A DNA stretch of 64,000 nucleotides from Ligustrum vulgare (lineage: Eukaryota; Streptophyta; Magnoliopsida; Lamiales; Oleaceae). The stretch lies in contig OY743172.1 of NCBI GenBank assembly GCA_963555705.1, positions 27,837,446 to 27,901,445 of the forward strand, given 5' to 3'. The notes under the pieces are model-generated. The model saw only the letters and a program-made list of their open reading frames with translations, was not told the DNA's origin and did not search any database. Position numbers and translations under genes: made by a program. This document shows positions 45,553 to 57,060 of this stretch, in pieces. Positions within the stretch are counted from its first letter, which is position 1. Each line of letters begins with the position of its first letter.

Positions 45553-46020
45553 TCAAATGTTGAAGGCAAGAAGAACTTGTTCACTCACTCTCACTCCCCC
45601 ATCGTCACCCAACCTTTGCAATACATAGGGATTAGGATGCTTCATAACCGGTAACCCCAATTTCTCAACTTTACTAGCACTCACCAAATTAGTGCCAATC
45701 TCCCCATCTATCATGAGACTACATGATTTATCACTCACTAGGCACCTAGTGTAGAAATTACCCTTCCCATGTTTCTCCATCTCATTAGTATGGGCCAAGG
45801 ATTTTGGTGGCCTAGCATTCATCTCTTTCACTACTTCTCTACCTTCACTACCTTCCTTCCTATGGAATGATGAAGTCTTCATTTGCTCAATATCAACCTT
45901 CTCATCCATCTCATCTCCACTCATATCTACCCATTCTCTTCTTCTCCTATTCATACTCCAATCTCCTTCAACTTCTCCACTTTTACCCATTCCATGGAGT
46001 GATGAATTTTGCATTCTCAC
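45553..46020 (-). pseudogene. Gypsy-type protease remnant
   Basis: Contains CLVSDKSCSLMIDGEIGTNLV, where the IDG box marks the aspartic protease site, and KVEKLGLP, conserved after it. The N-terminal part is gag-like low-complexity sequence. Confidence 0.75.
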
Positions 46021-47160
46021 ACTATAAATATTTTCATCAACTCCATTTCGCCTATCATCTAATCACTCTCTTCTTTTCCTATTCATACTCCCATTTTGTT
46101 TTCTACTTCCATCCCTATACACAATGTTCCCAAAATTATCTCTCAACCTTCTCTTACCATCCATCTTTTCTTCTCCACTACTAGTTGATGTACTCCCTCC
46201 TCTTGTTCTCAAGTTTTCCTACCCACCCCCAATCTTCTCCATTCGTCTAGCCATGGTGGTTGAAAGATGTAACAACTTTTCTTTCATTCTTGAGTTTGAG
46301 TATTGAAATTTGACATGGTGTGAAAGTGTTCTCACAAGAATATTTTTCACTCGTGTTTCACTCAATTTAGGCTTTTACCCTCTAATGAGCTCACCACTCT
46401 TGCATTTTTCCACTCAAAAACTCTTTTCTCAAGTTCTTCAAGGAAGGTAATCAACTAAACCACAAATTATAATTCTTGTGAAGTTAATGATCACAAACAA
46501 GAAAGAATGAATTTATAACAAGTAGATACAATAGCAAGTAGAATTTATGTGCTTGCTATAATCAAAATGAACAATTGTTATGTGGAATAAGATGCTAGAA
46601 ACACAATTTAACAATGGGATTGACAAACCACAAATATTGGACGAGGTATAGATGTAGAATAATAAGCACAAAGAGTGTAAATTTTCAATGTAACAATTTA
46701 GCAAATATCTTGTACTCAATATTGAAGTGGCCTTGAATGTGGATAATGTGGATGTATGAAAACCCCCAAAAACACCAATGTGGCAAGAAATTAATGATCA
46801 ACAATTACCCAAAATATGGAGCAAGTGATATATGGGATAAGATGTTGATAACACAACCTCAATAATGGGAATTGGATAGCCCCAAGTAATTAGCAATATA
46901 TGGGCATTGAACAACAAAGCATTAATGGAGTATTTTTCATTGGGACAATTTATCAAACACTTTGAGTACACAATTTGGAAAGTGTAGGTTTTGGTAGTGA
47001 ATGAATAATGGAATTCCCCCCAACAAACTCACAATCAATATACCCAATACATGGAATCAACAATACACATGAGCATATAAATTTTCTCAATTTTCGATTT
47101 TTTTTTTTTTTTTAATAACAACAACAAAAATGTAAATGATAGGTTTACCAAATTAGAGCC
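46021..47160 (-). pseudogene. Gypsy-type gag and 5' leader, decayed
   Basis: No long frame on the element strand. Position between the primer-binding site and protease makes it gag plus leader. Composition is C/T-rich on the plus strand near 46040-46300. Confidence 0.45.
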
Positions 47161-47174
47161 AAGCTCTGATACCA
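47161..47174 (-). other. Gypsy-type primer-binding site, initiator tRNA-Met
   Basis: TGGTATCAGAGCTT on the element strand, two bases from the 5' LTR end. Confidence 0.85.
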
Positions 47175-47176
47175 AA

Positions 47177-47916
47177 TGATGCGAACCCCTTCGGTATATT
47201 GATCGAAAATTCCCACAACAATTTAATACAAAACTCAAGAAATCTAAAGTAGTAAAATAAAGGATAAACACATTAACCCAAGTTTAAATCTAACCCAAAA
47301 TTCAAGGATTAAACTAACCCTAGCCCAATGGGTATCAACCAAACAAATTTCAAGGTGACAGAAAATAAATAGCAACACAAGAATAATAATACTCAAGCAA
47401 AGTTGATTAACTTCCAAGAATAATACAAGAATAAGGAGGTTTAACCTTACCTCAAAAGGAGTCTCTCTAGACTAAGCTCTCAAGAGCATTACAATGAACC
47501 ACCAAGTTATATTACAAATGAAAAAGAATGTGTATATAATGTACAAAATGTGCAAATTCGGAATTTGCAAAAAAAACCCCGTTTTTGTAAAACGGAGCTG
47601 GTCGACCGAAATTATTTCGGTCGATCACAGGGTCGACCAAAATGGGACTTTCGGTCGACCATCACTCAGCCGAACGCGACTGAGGCTGAATCAAAAAAAT
47701 TTCTCTGCAAAAGATCGGTCGACCGGAAGAAAGTTCGGTCGACCGAACTTGGCTGAAACTACAAGCTTCTCATTTTTTGCTCCAACTTGATTCTTGGCTT
47801 CTTTTCTTGATTTATTCACATTTTTTAGCCTCGAATCTTGAACCTCTTCGACGTCGGATCTCGTCATGGGTCCCACGGGCACGTGCATCGAGGTTTGACT
47901 TTCTCGGTTCTCATCA
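47177..47916 (-). repeat. Gypsy-type 5' LTR
   Basis: Partner of 42480-43206, 13 bases longer, mainly from an extra GGTCGACCGAAATTATTTCGG-like block near 47600-47640. Abuts the primer-binding site and GTCAC. Confidence 0.9.
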
Positions 47917-47921
47917 GTCAC

Positions 47922-48589
47922 GTTTTGCGATTTCGATCCACCAAATTCATCAACTGGAAGTGTCTGAGAATCAACTTTCTTCTCTATAAATAGTTGTCTC
48001 TTGCTCATTCAATTTAACAACTTACCAGAGAACTTATTCAGAGCTATTCATTATCAAAATTATTGAGTTTATATTATATTGAAGTTTATTTAATTGTTTA
48101 TCAAGGAATCTTTGATTGATTCGACATTTTATCAATTTTATCAAAAGATGCTGTTGTGTAAGAAATTTTTACAAACTTAATTATTCTCATTTCTTTTGAT
48201 CAAAGTTTTCTTTGTCAATACTTATATTGATTATTGAAGTGTAAATCTCTCTTCATACTTTACTTGTATTACATGTTAAGAGAGATTCCTAGTTGAAAGC
48301 TTCGATACAAAGATACAAAGCTCAAACGTTTAGCCAACAAATACTAAGTACATGAAGAAATTTCATCAATGCTTGTAAATTTTCCTCAATACTAAATACT
48401 TGCTATTTTTATTTGAAAAAAAAAAAAAAAAAAAAATCGTGTAGATTCCACTGTCCACATTTTTCCATTTCCAAGCTTATTGTACATATATATATATAAC
48501 TAAGTACTCGAAATGAAATGTTGAAACAGAAATTTGTAATAGAGGAAAGGAAACATATACATTACACTAATTAAGACAGGCATGACATA
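47922..48589. other. Intergenic, possible outer LTR remnant
   Basis: Host DNA after the gypsy-type element. TATAAATA at 47985-47992 and the following T/A-rich sequence look like the U3/R part of another LTR that was split by the insertion. An A tract lies at 48416-48437. No gene. Confidence 0.35.
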
Positions 48590-49378
48590 TTAAGGTTTAT
48601 AAACTATGGATGAATGATAATTCATAGAGGAACCAACTAAGGACTCTTGGGAATCAAGAGGAAAGTAGAAGGGATAAAGTTCGTATCTAAGATAGCAACT
48701 GCTGTATAAAACTCGACACCCTTTCTTGTCGTTGCAAAAAGTTGGTAAATTTCCTATGGCAATGGCAAGACACTCGGCACAACCTTGCTTAGGCAGATCC
48801 CTAGTGCATTGCACCAATGCATAGAGAGTATTAGAAGGTGTAAGTTTAGTCTTTGCTTTTCCAAGACCTTTGTTTGCTGGAATGACAGCTTCTGAACTAA
48901 TCTTATCCATCAGGGCACCTAGTTCTTTGTTAAATGTATCAGGGTCAGGATCTGTTACATTCTGAACATTGTAATAGTAAATACCAAAACCTGTGTCGAC
49001 TTGTCCGAAGAAGTTCTGTGTACTATACCTCAGAAAACAATATTCATACCAAATCCTGGAATCTGATTGGTTTGGACAGCGCTTACGGATTTCTTTTGCT
49101 GCGTCTTGGATACAACTCGAGCAGTCTTCGCTGCTAACGTCTCCTCTACATTGTGCCAGACCGTAGACTTGCGATTTGCCTTTACCGTACGAGGATGTAA
49201 TAAACCCGTATTGAGATGTGCCTAATACTAACTTAGGCAATATGCTATCGATATTTTTGGATATTTCTGTGTCGTTTGTTTTAGTACTGTCATTACAGAA
49301 CTGACCCGATGGATCTGCAGATTCTGCAATCCAAATGCAGAGGAGGAATAGGAAAAGAAAATGGTTTATGGGACTCAT
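48590..49378 (-). CDS. Cysteine-rich repeat secretory protein, two DUF26/Gnk2 domains
   Basis: Single-exon gene, 262 residues. Residues 1-20 form a signal peptide ending near AESAD. Two Gnk2-like (DUF26) domains follow: the first about 24-136 with C77-X8-C86-X2-C89, the second about 145-245 with C191-X8-C200-X2-C203. Flanking Cys at 28, 101, 114, 215, 221 and 228 complete the usual disulfide pattern. There is no transmembrane helix or kinase domain, so it belongs to the secreted CRRSP group rather than the CRK receptor kinases or plasmodesmata-located proteins. The group acts in the apoplast, and some members bind mannose and inhibit fungi; the role here is inferred. A TATA box lies close upstream, and a W-box core sits about 95 bases before the start. 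Exact CRRSP number cannot be assigned. Confidence 0.9.
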   Translation of the reverse strand: MSPINHFLFLFLLCIWIAESADPSGQFCNDSTKTNDTEISKNIDSILPKLVLGTSQYGFITSSYGKGKSQVYGLAQCRGDVSSEDCSSCIQDAAKEIRKRCPNQSDSRIWYEYCFLRYSTQNFFGQVDTGFGIYYYNVQNVTDPDPDTFNKELGALMDKISSEAVIPANKGLGKAKTKLTPSNTLYALVQCTRDLPKQGCAECLAIAIGNLPTFCNDKKGCRVLYSSCYLRYELYPFYFPLDSQESLVGSSMNYHSSIVYKP

Positions 49379-49411
49379 GGTTTCACTTGAGATTAGCTTG
49401 CTTGCTTGTCT

Positions 49412-49420
49412 TTTTATATA
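49412..49420 (-). promoter_or_regulatory. TATA box of the CRR secretory gene
   Basis: TATATAAAA on the minus strand, 34-42 bases before the start codon. If used, the 5' UTR is only about ten bases long. Confidence 0.5.
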
Positions 49421-49471
49421 ATTCTCATGTTATAGGTGGAGGATGATGTGGAAAACACACAGCAGACTTTG

Positions 49472-49477
49472 TTGACT
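49472..49477. promoter_or_regulatory. W-box core upstream of the CRR secretory gene
   Basis: TTGACT (W-box core TTGAC plus T) about 95 bases before the start. WRKY sites are common before salicylate-responsive DUF26 genes; one site alone is weak evidence. Confidence 0.35.
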
Positions 49478-49479
49478 CG

Positions 49480-50370
49480 ATGAATACCCTACAATTTGTT
49501 GTAGTAGTTGGACAAACTGGGAAGTGGTCGACATGTTTAGTCAGAAGAACCCCGATATTTCGATATTCCATATCAAACATATTCCAATTTCAAGAGCTCG
49601 GATTCGATCCCAAAATGTGTACCACCAGGTCGTGTGAATTCAATAATAGATGCATGTTGACATTCTACTATTCAAGAATTCTTGATAGGGCAATTAATCA
49701 TCTATACATATGCATAGCGTTTTGATAGAACTTTGGTAAAATTAGGCAATGCTGAGTAGAATTTTTTTTTTTTTTTTTTTTAGAAAAAAAAAAAGGGAAC
49801 CCTTATCTTTTTTATCTAAGAAAATGCTTGCATTCTAGAAAGTTGAGTTAAACTGATTCACTTAACAGATTTCCTACTCTTATTATCTTCAAACTATTGA
49901 ACGTTTCTCAAATGTCTTCCTTTTCGGCTTTAATTTTCATCAATATATATTCAAAGATTAATTTAATGGAACCCTTGGATTACAAGAGTTGACCAACCTA
50001 ATTTGTAATTATTGAGAGAGAAGAATCTCTCTTATTTCGTAATATGAAAGTTTAAAGATGAAGTTCTATTAGCTATTTGTGATTTTTGACTAGTCGTGCA
50101 TGTCTAGGTCAAAATACATCATTAATTATTCATAAATAAATAAGGCAGTGTTAGTTTGTGAAGTTTTTAAGTTGTGAGAAAATAATTAGTTTCAAATCCA
50201 CTAACAAAATATAAAAGTTCAGAATTTTGATTTTAATACTTGTCAAATAATTTTAGTTCAATTGAGTGATAATTTTAAATAAGCTGTAATTTTTAATTCT
50301 AATACTTGTCAAATAATTTTAGTGATTATTTTAAATACTTATTGTGCTCCAAAAAAGTAAACATTTCTAA
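49480..50370. other. Intergenic, no gene recognised
   Basis: Upstream region of the CRR gene, with a T/A tract near 49760-49797. AT-rich, with a partial self-repeat around 50228-50250 and 50300-50325 (ACTTGTCAAATAATTTTAGT). Confidence 0.4.
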
Positions 50371-50459
50371 TCGGTGAGGAACTATCTCTTGCAATAGGGG
50401 CCTCGATTAATTGATTTTTAGGCCCACTATTGCAAGGAGGCTTTCTTTCATTGTCTCGG
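50371..50459. repeat. Inverted third copy of the 41139-41325 repeat
   Basis: Complement of the repeat near 41239-41325, including CTCGATTAATTGATTTTTAGGCCCA and GGTGAGGAACT. Lies 9 kb away in the opposite orientation. Confidence 0.7.
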
Positions 50460-51466
50460 TACTTTAGGAGTATTCAATTTTATTTTTTTCCCCAAACAGG
50501 ACTTTTGAAGAAACTTTTTACAATACTTTTGAATATATTTTTTAAAAGCAACCATTCAAATTTTTGGCCACTATAATAAATGGTCTAATAGTTGGTTTGT
50601 AATTATCTAATTTTGATGAGAAGCATTATCTTTAATTATTTGGATCAGAACCTTCGATGTTCACTGTTCCTATAAGTTGACTTCGTCACGAGTCTATGGC
50701 TAAAGTTAGGCATTCAAATTTCAACAAAGTGCATGTTATGGCTGCAGACTAAATTCTTTTGACAATTTTTATAGTTTTTTTTTTTTTTTAGGATTATGAT
50801 ACGTTTGATTACAAGAATTTTTAGGAAAATGTCTCATCAAAGATAATATTTTCATTTTTTTGTATTTGGTTGTAACATTTAGTCTAGAAAATATTTTCAA
50901 GGTACAATCATACAAAGCACAAAATAAGCCATTTTAATGATAGTGAAACTTGAAAGTATATGCTCTTTAGATAATTTTGTTTCTATATACAAATGTTGAT
51001 TTATTTTATTAGAAGAGTATTTCTCTTTTATGTTATGCAAATACATTGATATATGAATGAATTGGATTATTCATATTTGCATGGAATTTTTATAAACGCC
51101 TGACTAAATTATGTTTATTTGTGATACCATTTTATTATATGGTATGAAATGTAGTTCAAAATACAGAAGCATGTAAGTATATGTAATTGCACAAATTAGT
51201 TTGATGATATTTAATTAAATATTGTAAAGAAAATAACAATGATAGTTTACTTAAACTATTTCATGAATTATTTTTTACTAATTTTATTAGTATAAAAACT
51301 GGAGACTACCACTTGTATTACAAAAGCCCATCATTTGGTTTAAAGGTGGTAGTGGCAATGTTTATATTTATTGTTGTATTAATTAAAAATGCAAAATTTG
51401 CTTTACAGCAAATTGTGGAGGTGCAATATAATTGTTTGTGAAGGAAATATTACCTCTAGACCTAGT
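50460..51466. other. Intergenic, no gene recognised
   Basis: AT-rich host sequence up to the CACTA insertion. No coding or repeat structure recognised beyond poly(T) near 50773-50790. Confidence 0.4.
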
Positions 51467-51488
51467 AGACACTACAACAAAAGTGACA

Positions 51489-51740
51489 TTTTACGGCATG
51501 CATTTACGGCATGCAAATTTGGCATGCCTTAAAATTAGATTATTTACGGCGTGCAAAAATTACATGTCGTAAAACTAGGTGGTTTACGGCGTGCAAAAGC
51601 AAAACGCCGTAAAATTTCAAAATATATGCTTTAAACGATGTGTAGTTAGCACGCCGTAAAATACTATAAGCAACACGGCGTGCTGGTTAGCACGCCGTCA
51701 AATAATATAAGTAATTATGCACGCCGTTAAAATTCAGAAA
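51489..51740. repeat. CACTA left subterminal repeats
   Basis: Roughly eleven copies, in both orientations, of a motif near TTTACGGCGTGCAAAA or its complement GCACGCCGTAAA. In En/Spm elements such motifs are the TNPA binding sites; binding here is inferred. Confidence 0.85.
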
Positions 51741-52852
51741 ACCAAATTAATTCGCACGCTACGCTGAGATGGGCCAAATTAGGGCGCGCCACAATTCCCT
51801 TCTTCCTCTTTCAACCTTCAGCCCATAACTCCACACCTGAAGGTCTTCAGCGGCGAGAGTAGAGAGGCAGGTGGTGATTGAGGTTGGGAATTCTCTTCTT
51901 CTTCTTCCATTCTTCTCCTTCTTCTCCGTCTTCTTCCTGATTTCTTGATTTCTTCTTCAATCTCTAGTAGTCAAATACCAAGTTCCATAGCGTATGAGAG
52001 CAGATAGGCGATTAAGGCTAAAATTCTATTTACGAAATAATTACACAGCAGCGACAGTAAAGGGCAGAATAAGGGTTGGTTTGAGGTCAGTTCTTCATTC
52101 TTTCGTTCTTCCAGTTTCTTCTGATTATTGACGTATTAAAAATATATATTATAAGTAATCTATTTGTTTTGGAAATTAGAAATTATAGTATTAGATGAAT
52201 TCCCAATTCTGAATTTATGTGAATTATGAGGTTATCATTGTTTCAAAGTCAAATTAGATGTTCTATACTGAGAGATTACTGAAACTTGAAAGGGGTATCC
52301 AATTATGAATTTATGTGAATGATTTCTCTAAGAAATTATTCGAATAATTGATAAAAACTTCAAGAAAAGACGAAAAATTGCTTCTGGTTCCATAGCTCAC
52401 AGCAACTACCATTCCTATCCTTTCTTTTCCTTGTGAAAGTTCCATTAAATTTTTACTCCCAAAACAGCAAAACTCGAAAGTGTGAAAACAATTGAGGGAT
52501 TGGGCAGTTTGAGAGGGCCATGTTCGGTAGCTGAGCTAAGAGAATTCAAATTATAATTTTGTATTATTTGAGTTTTTTATGTAAGATGTGTGGTTAGATA
52601 AGTCAATATGTAACGAACCATTTCAACGAATTGGAAGATCAAATAAAAAGAAAGAAGATATTATAATACACTTACCTGAGTAACTGCCTCTCGAAACGAA
52701 CAATCAATTCATGATTTGTTTACTTACATTTATCACTTATTCAAACAATCACAATGAAACCTCAAAAATCAAAAATAAAGTATTTTTCCTTCATTAAAAA
52801 AAGATCTTAGCAAGAACACAAATTATTATAGTGGAATTAAACAATAAAATTA

Positions 52853-52965
52853 TCAAGCAGCTTCAACTTCTGGTTTTGGGCTACTTTCTTCAGTTTTTAT
52901 TATGTAGTTCCAACAACGCTTGTGAACCCAGCTTATTTTCTTGGGTGCATCTGCAGCTAACATGC
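52853..52965 (-). pseudogene. Captured terminal exon of an unidentified gene
   Basis: On the minus strand a splice acceptor (CTATGCAG) is followed by 37 open codons, MLAADAPKKISWVHKRCWNY..., then EESSPKPEVEAA and a TGA stop. Composition and sharp acceptor look like the last exon of a normal gene, unlike the surrounding transposon DNA. I do not recognise the family. Orientation is opposite to the transposases. Confidence 0.45.
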
Positions 52966-53470
52966 CTGCATAGCATGTTCATTTCATAAAAATGCACTTT
53001 ATTACTGGTATATTAAGCAAAGAGAATTTTATGCCTATGAATGAATGCATAATGAACAACAAGAGCATAAAATATTGGCCAAGTCTCCACTTTCACGTAT
53101 TTGAACTGCTACAAATTTGATTACTTTTAGAGGCAATTAGAGTGGAGGAAGGTTGGAAAGTAGGACATGATTTTTACGGTGTATTTTCTTTTCCCCTACC
53201 CCAATCCCCATCCTATTTCTATGTGCAGTGGTTTATTAGGTATTCAGTTCTTTGATTTCTCAATCCATATGTTTTTCTATGTGCAATGGTTTCTTCGTTC
53301 TATATATGGGCTGTGTCTTTTTTTTTTTGGGTATTGTCTTTCTAATTTTAAATGGGGACAGCAAACTTAATGTTCATATGAATTGTGTTCTTGACCTTCA
53401 ATCTAATAATAGTTCTCAAGTGACTACAAGGGTCACAAAAGGGTAGTGGACAAAAATACAGAAAGATTAG

Positions 53471-53870
53471 TTGGCTATATGTAAATACAAAAGGGTAGCA
53501 CATAAGTTATGGTTAATGGGGAGGAAAATCCTAGCTCTGTTGATACAGAACAGGGTTTCTGAGGCTTTCTCTGTCGATATTCATCCCGGGGCAAAAATTG
53601 GTAGGGGGATTTTACTTGATCATGCTACTGGAGTTGTTATTGGAGAAACAGCAGTAATTGGAAATAATGTTTCGATTTTTCATAATGTGACATTGGGTGG
53701 CACTGGTAAGGTATCTGGGGATCGGCACCTGAAAATCGGCGACGGGGTATTGATAGGGGTAGGTACCTGTGTTTTTGGGCAATGTTAGAATTGGAGATGG
53801 GGCTAAGATTGGTGCAGGTTATGTAGTGCTAAAGCAGGTTCCTTCTCTATCAACATGAAAAGACAATTAA
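53471..53870 (+). pseudogene. Serine acetyltransferase fragment inside the CACTA element
   Basis: Encodes the core of plant serine acetyltransferase (first step of cysteine synthesis from serine and acetyl-CoA): RVAHKLWLMGRKILALLIQNRVSE, then DIHPGAKIGRGILLDHATG and VVIGETAVIGNN. The Asp and His of DIHP and LDHATG that form the catalytic pair are retained, as is the hexapeptide left-handed helix. One extra base near 53781 (ggg-c-aat) shifts the frame; read past it, NVRIGDGAKIGAG continues the family. The N-terminal half and the C-terminal cysteine-synthase-binding tail are missing, and there is no ATG at the start. It is a captured fragment, not a working gene. Confidence 0.88.
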
Positions 53871-54861
53871 TTTTAGCCCCAAACTAAGCATCATTTACAA
53901 CAAGTTCGAGATGCAATACTTGATTTAGTCTCGTAAAAAGACACAACATCGGCTTTCTCTTTTGTAATTTATTTAAGAATTGAATATCGATTGGTTGAGA
54001 ATTTGGGATAATGATAGCATTCAACAATGTCAATGAACTTTTTATTTAAGCCAATCATGGAGAGCTTCATTGACTACTAAATAGTCATAGTATTTTTCTT
54101 GTTTTAGAACGAATATCTTTCAATCTTTTTGGGTATATTTCTAGTTTGGGTGGAGATCCAATTGATTTTAATTTGGACAAATCTTATTGTTATTGGACTA
54201 AATTTATGGAAATAATACCCCTTCTCTAAAAGTTAAAATTTTTGATTTTATTGTTTAATGTAGTATCAAAACAAAGATGAGTGATTTGTAGTCCATCATG
54301 GACAACATAAGAAATGTCCACCGTCAAATGATGATCTGTCAAGTGTTTAAATTGGACAATGGCAACCCATAATTGGTGGTGGGTAAATTTAATATTGTCT
54401 AGGGTGGGTAACGGATCAAAATTCTTGAGCAATTTAAGTCTTTTCGTTACCTATTTATGAAAAAACTTGTATTTTGCACCTGCCACAATTCAGTAGACGA
54501 AATGGGCAAATCTTACCGTTACCTTCTTTTTGAAAATTATTCATGCTACTTTTCAGACAGAGAGTACTTGACTGCCATTCTTAATAGAGAATTTTCATCA
54601 ATTAATGAGTGTGCAAATTCATAATGTCCCCAAAAATATCCATAAATATTGTATCCTTAGAATTATTGTACTAATTTTACTTGATTTCAATTTTTTCTCT
54701 TATTATTATACTGCTATTGGCAGTACAGGATTAGCGATTAATTCATATTACATGTGCTTTCTAAACCTAGATTTCATTGTTGTTTAAATATAATCATTTT
54801 TTTCTTAGTCTTTTTACTATATTTATAACATGTTATATCTTGATAGTATTGGTATATTATT

Positions 54862-56830
54862 ATGGATAAAGATTGGGTTCATCTATCAAGGTTATTTTAT
54901 CTCCTTAGTTTTAGAAATTTTTAAAATAAGCCAATAAATGCATTTAGAGGATTTATATTTAGTATTTTTTTAGAGTTTTAGAGGCATATCAATATGGTGC
55001 AAGAAAGTTTGCAAATATGGCGCAAGCCAATGCGGGAAATCCAGAAAAGGTCTTATGCCCCTATAAATGTTGTAAAAACTTATTCCACCAACATTTTGAT
55101 GCAATGTATGTGCATTTGATCATTAATGGGATGGATCCTACTTATACTACATGGGTGTTTCATGGGGAAAAATTGAATGCAGCTTCATTACCTCATCAAG
55201 ATAGAGAAAATCTAGAAACTTATAAGATGTATAGGGATGCATTTTTGAGGATGAAAATATTGTGGAACCCGAGAATGAAAATAGAGAGAGGGACTTTTCA
55301 AATTTATATGAGGACGTTGAAATTCCTCTATACCCTGGTTGCACAAAGTATACAAGGATTTCTATCATCGTTGTCTTATACAAGCTTAAGGCTGCACATG
55401 GTATATCTGACAACGGTTTCAATGAACTTCTTGATATTATTAGAGATATTCTACCAGATGGGAACACCTTTCCTGATTCTTGTAATTCAACGAAAAAGTT
55501 ATTGAACACTTTTGATCTTGGGTACGAGAAGATACATGCATGCGTTAATGATTGTTGTTTGTTTAGGAATGATCTAGAGAATTTGGAGACATGTCCAAAA
55601 TGTGCATCTTCACGATGGAAATTTAATGAACGAACCAAAAAAATTCAAAAGGGGATACCTGCAAAGGTTTTGAGATATTTTGCGATTATACCACGATTTA
55701 GAAGAATGTTTAGGTCACTTGATAAGGAAGAACAACTAATATGGCACTTAAATCACAAAAGTCAAGATGGAAAAAAGCGTCATCCAGTTGATTCATTAGC
55801 TTGGGAGAGAATTGATCAAAAGTGGCCTTGTTTTACATCAGAACCATGCAATCTTAGGCTTGGACTTTCATCTGACGGATTTAATCCATTTGGTTACCTA
55901 AGTTCTAGGTATAGTTGTTGGCTGGTGATACTAGTTATATATAATCTCCCTCCTTGGATATGCATGTCCAAGGAAAATTTGTTGTTGACTTTGTTAATCC
56001 CAGGTCCAAAACAACCAGGGAATGATATAGATGTGTACTTACAACCTCTCATTGAAGACTTAAAGGTGATGTGGAATATTGGTGTTGAAGTATATGATGG
56101 ATTTACAAAGTCTAAATTCAATTTAAAGGTTGTATTGATGTGGACAATTAATGATTTTCCGGCTTATGGAAACTTATCAGGATATCCTACAAAAGGCGAA
56201 GCAGCTTGTCCAGTATGTGGTTTATCCACATGTGCAAAATGGTTGAAATTTAGTCGAAAGTTTGCGTACATGGGTCATAGAAGATTTCTTGCATATAATC
56301 ATCCTTATCAATCAAAAGAAGCTTGGTTTGATGGGAATAAGGAACATATGCCTAGTCCTAAAATATTAACTGGTCGAGAAGTGATGCAGACAATAAAAAA
56401 TGTTGACAATAATTGGGGGGAAAATAGGTAAAAAAAAGAAAGAAGAAAAAATCAAACTCTGATTGGCCATGGATAAAAAAATCAATTTTCTTTGAGCTAC
56501 CATATTGGGAGGTTAGTCATTTCAAGCTATTTTACATTATCTATTTTTTTCTTAAAGTTTTTCTAATTTTATGGTATTATTTTACAGACACTACTTTTGC
56601 GTCATAAATTGTATGTAATACACGTTGAGAAGAATGTTTGCGAGAGCATTCTTGGCACTATTTTGAATGTGAAGGGAAAATCAAAAGATGGGCTTAATTC
56701 TCGTAAAGATTTGCTCAATATGGGTATTAGAAAGGATCTTCATCCAGAATTGAAAGGTTATGTAAGACATGATTGTGAGGGCATTGATATTGAATATGGT
56801 AATTGTATATCTTTAAGATTCTTTATTAAT
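54862..56830 (+). pseudogene. TNP2-like CACTA transposase, frameshifted
   Basis: Likely exon 1 at 54862-54890 reads MDKDWVHLSR, the usual TNP2 start. The next exon holds the Transpos_assoc domain (KVLCPYKCCKN, VHLIINGMDPTYTTWVFHGE). A one-base shift near 55235-55245 moves the frame to 55262-56431, with Transposase_21 landmarks LYPGCTKYTRISI, GYEKIHACVNDC, CPKCASSRWK, and later AYGNLSGYPTKGEAACPVCG. A further exon at about 56590-56830 has VIHVEKNVCESILGT. The DUF4218 region normally following is absent. Together these mark a cut-and-paste CACTA transposase made inactive by the shift and the C-terminal loss. Splice joins are inferred. Confidence 0.85.
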
Positions 56831-57060
56831 TAATTTAATTTTAAATTTATGTGACATTACGTAGATGCTAATATATCTAATTCCAGTTTGTCTTCCTTTA
56901 TTTGTAGATATAAATGATGAAAGTTGAGTTTTGTGAATGGTGATGTTCATATAAGTGGCCATAAGATGACATATCCTGGTGAAGTAAGTTCTCAACTTAT
57001 ATATATATGGTTCTTTTTGTTTTTGAGTAAATGAGTTTTATCTTATTTGTTTAATACAGT

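Larger units (their letters stand above)
42480..47916 (-). mobile_element. Gypsy-type LTR retrotransposon with deleted RT
   Basis: 5.4 kb element in minus orientation. LTRs at 42480-43206 and 47177-47916 (TG...CA) are about 90 percent or more alike by eye. A perfect 5 bp duplication GTCAC flanks it (42475-42479 and 47917-47921). It has a primer-binding site for initiator tRNA-Met and a polypurine tract. Reading from 47 to 43 kb the order is gag remnant, protease, (RT missing), end of RNase H, integrase zinc finger, integrase core remnants and integrase C-terminal region, the gypsy order. The protease passes almost directly into RNase H, showing an internal deletion. Stops and shifts make it non-autonomous. 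Confidence 0.9.

Noticed and set aside
53471..53788. Functional serine acetyltransferase gene
   Set aside because: No ATG, missing N- and C-terminal parts, a frameshift, and position inside a transposon.
55147..55638. 163-codon minus-strand frame
   Set aside because: Antisense shadow of the TNP2 transposase.
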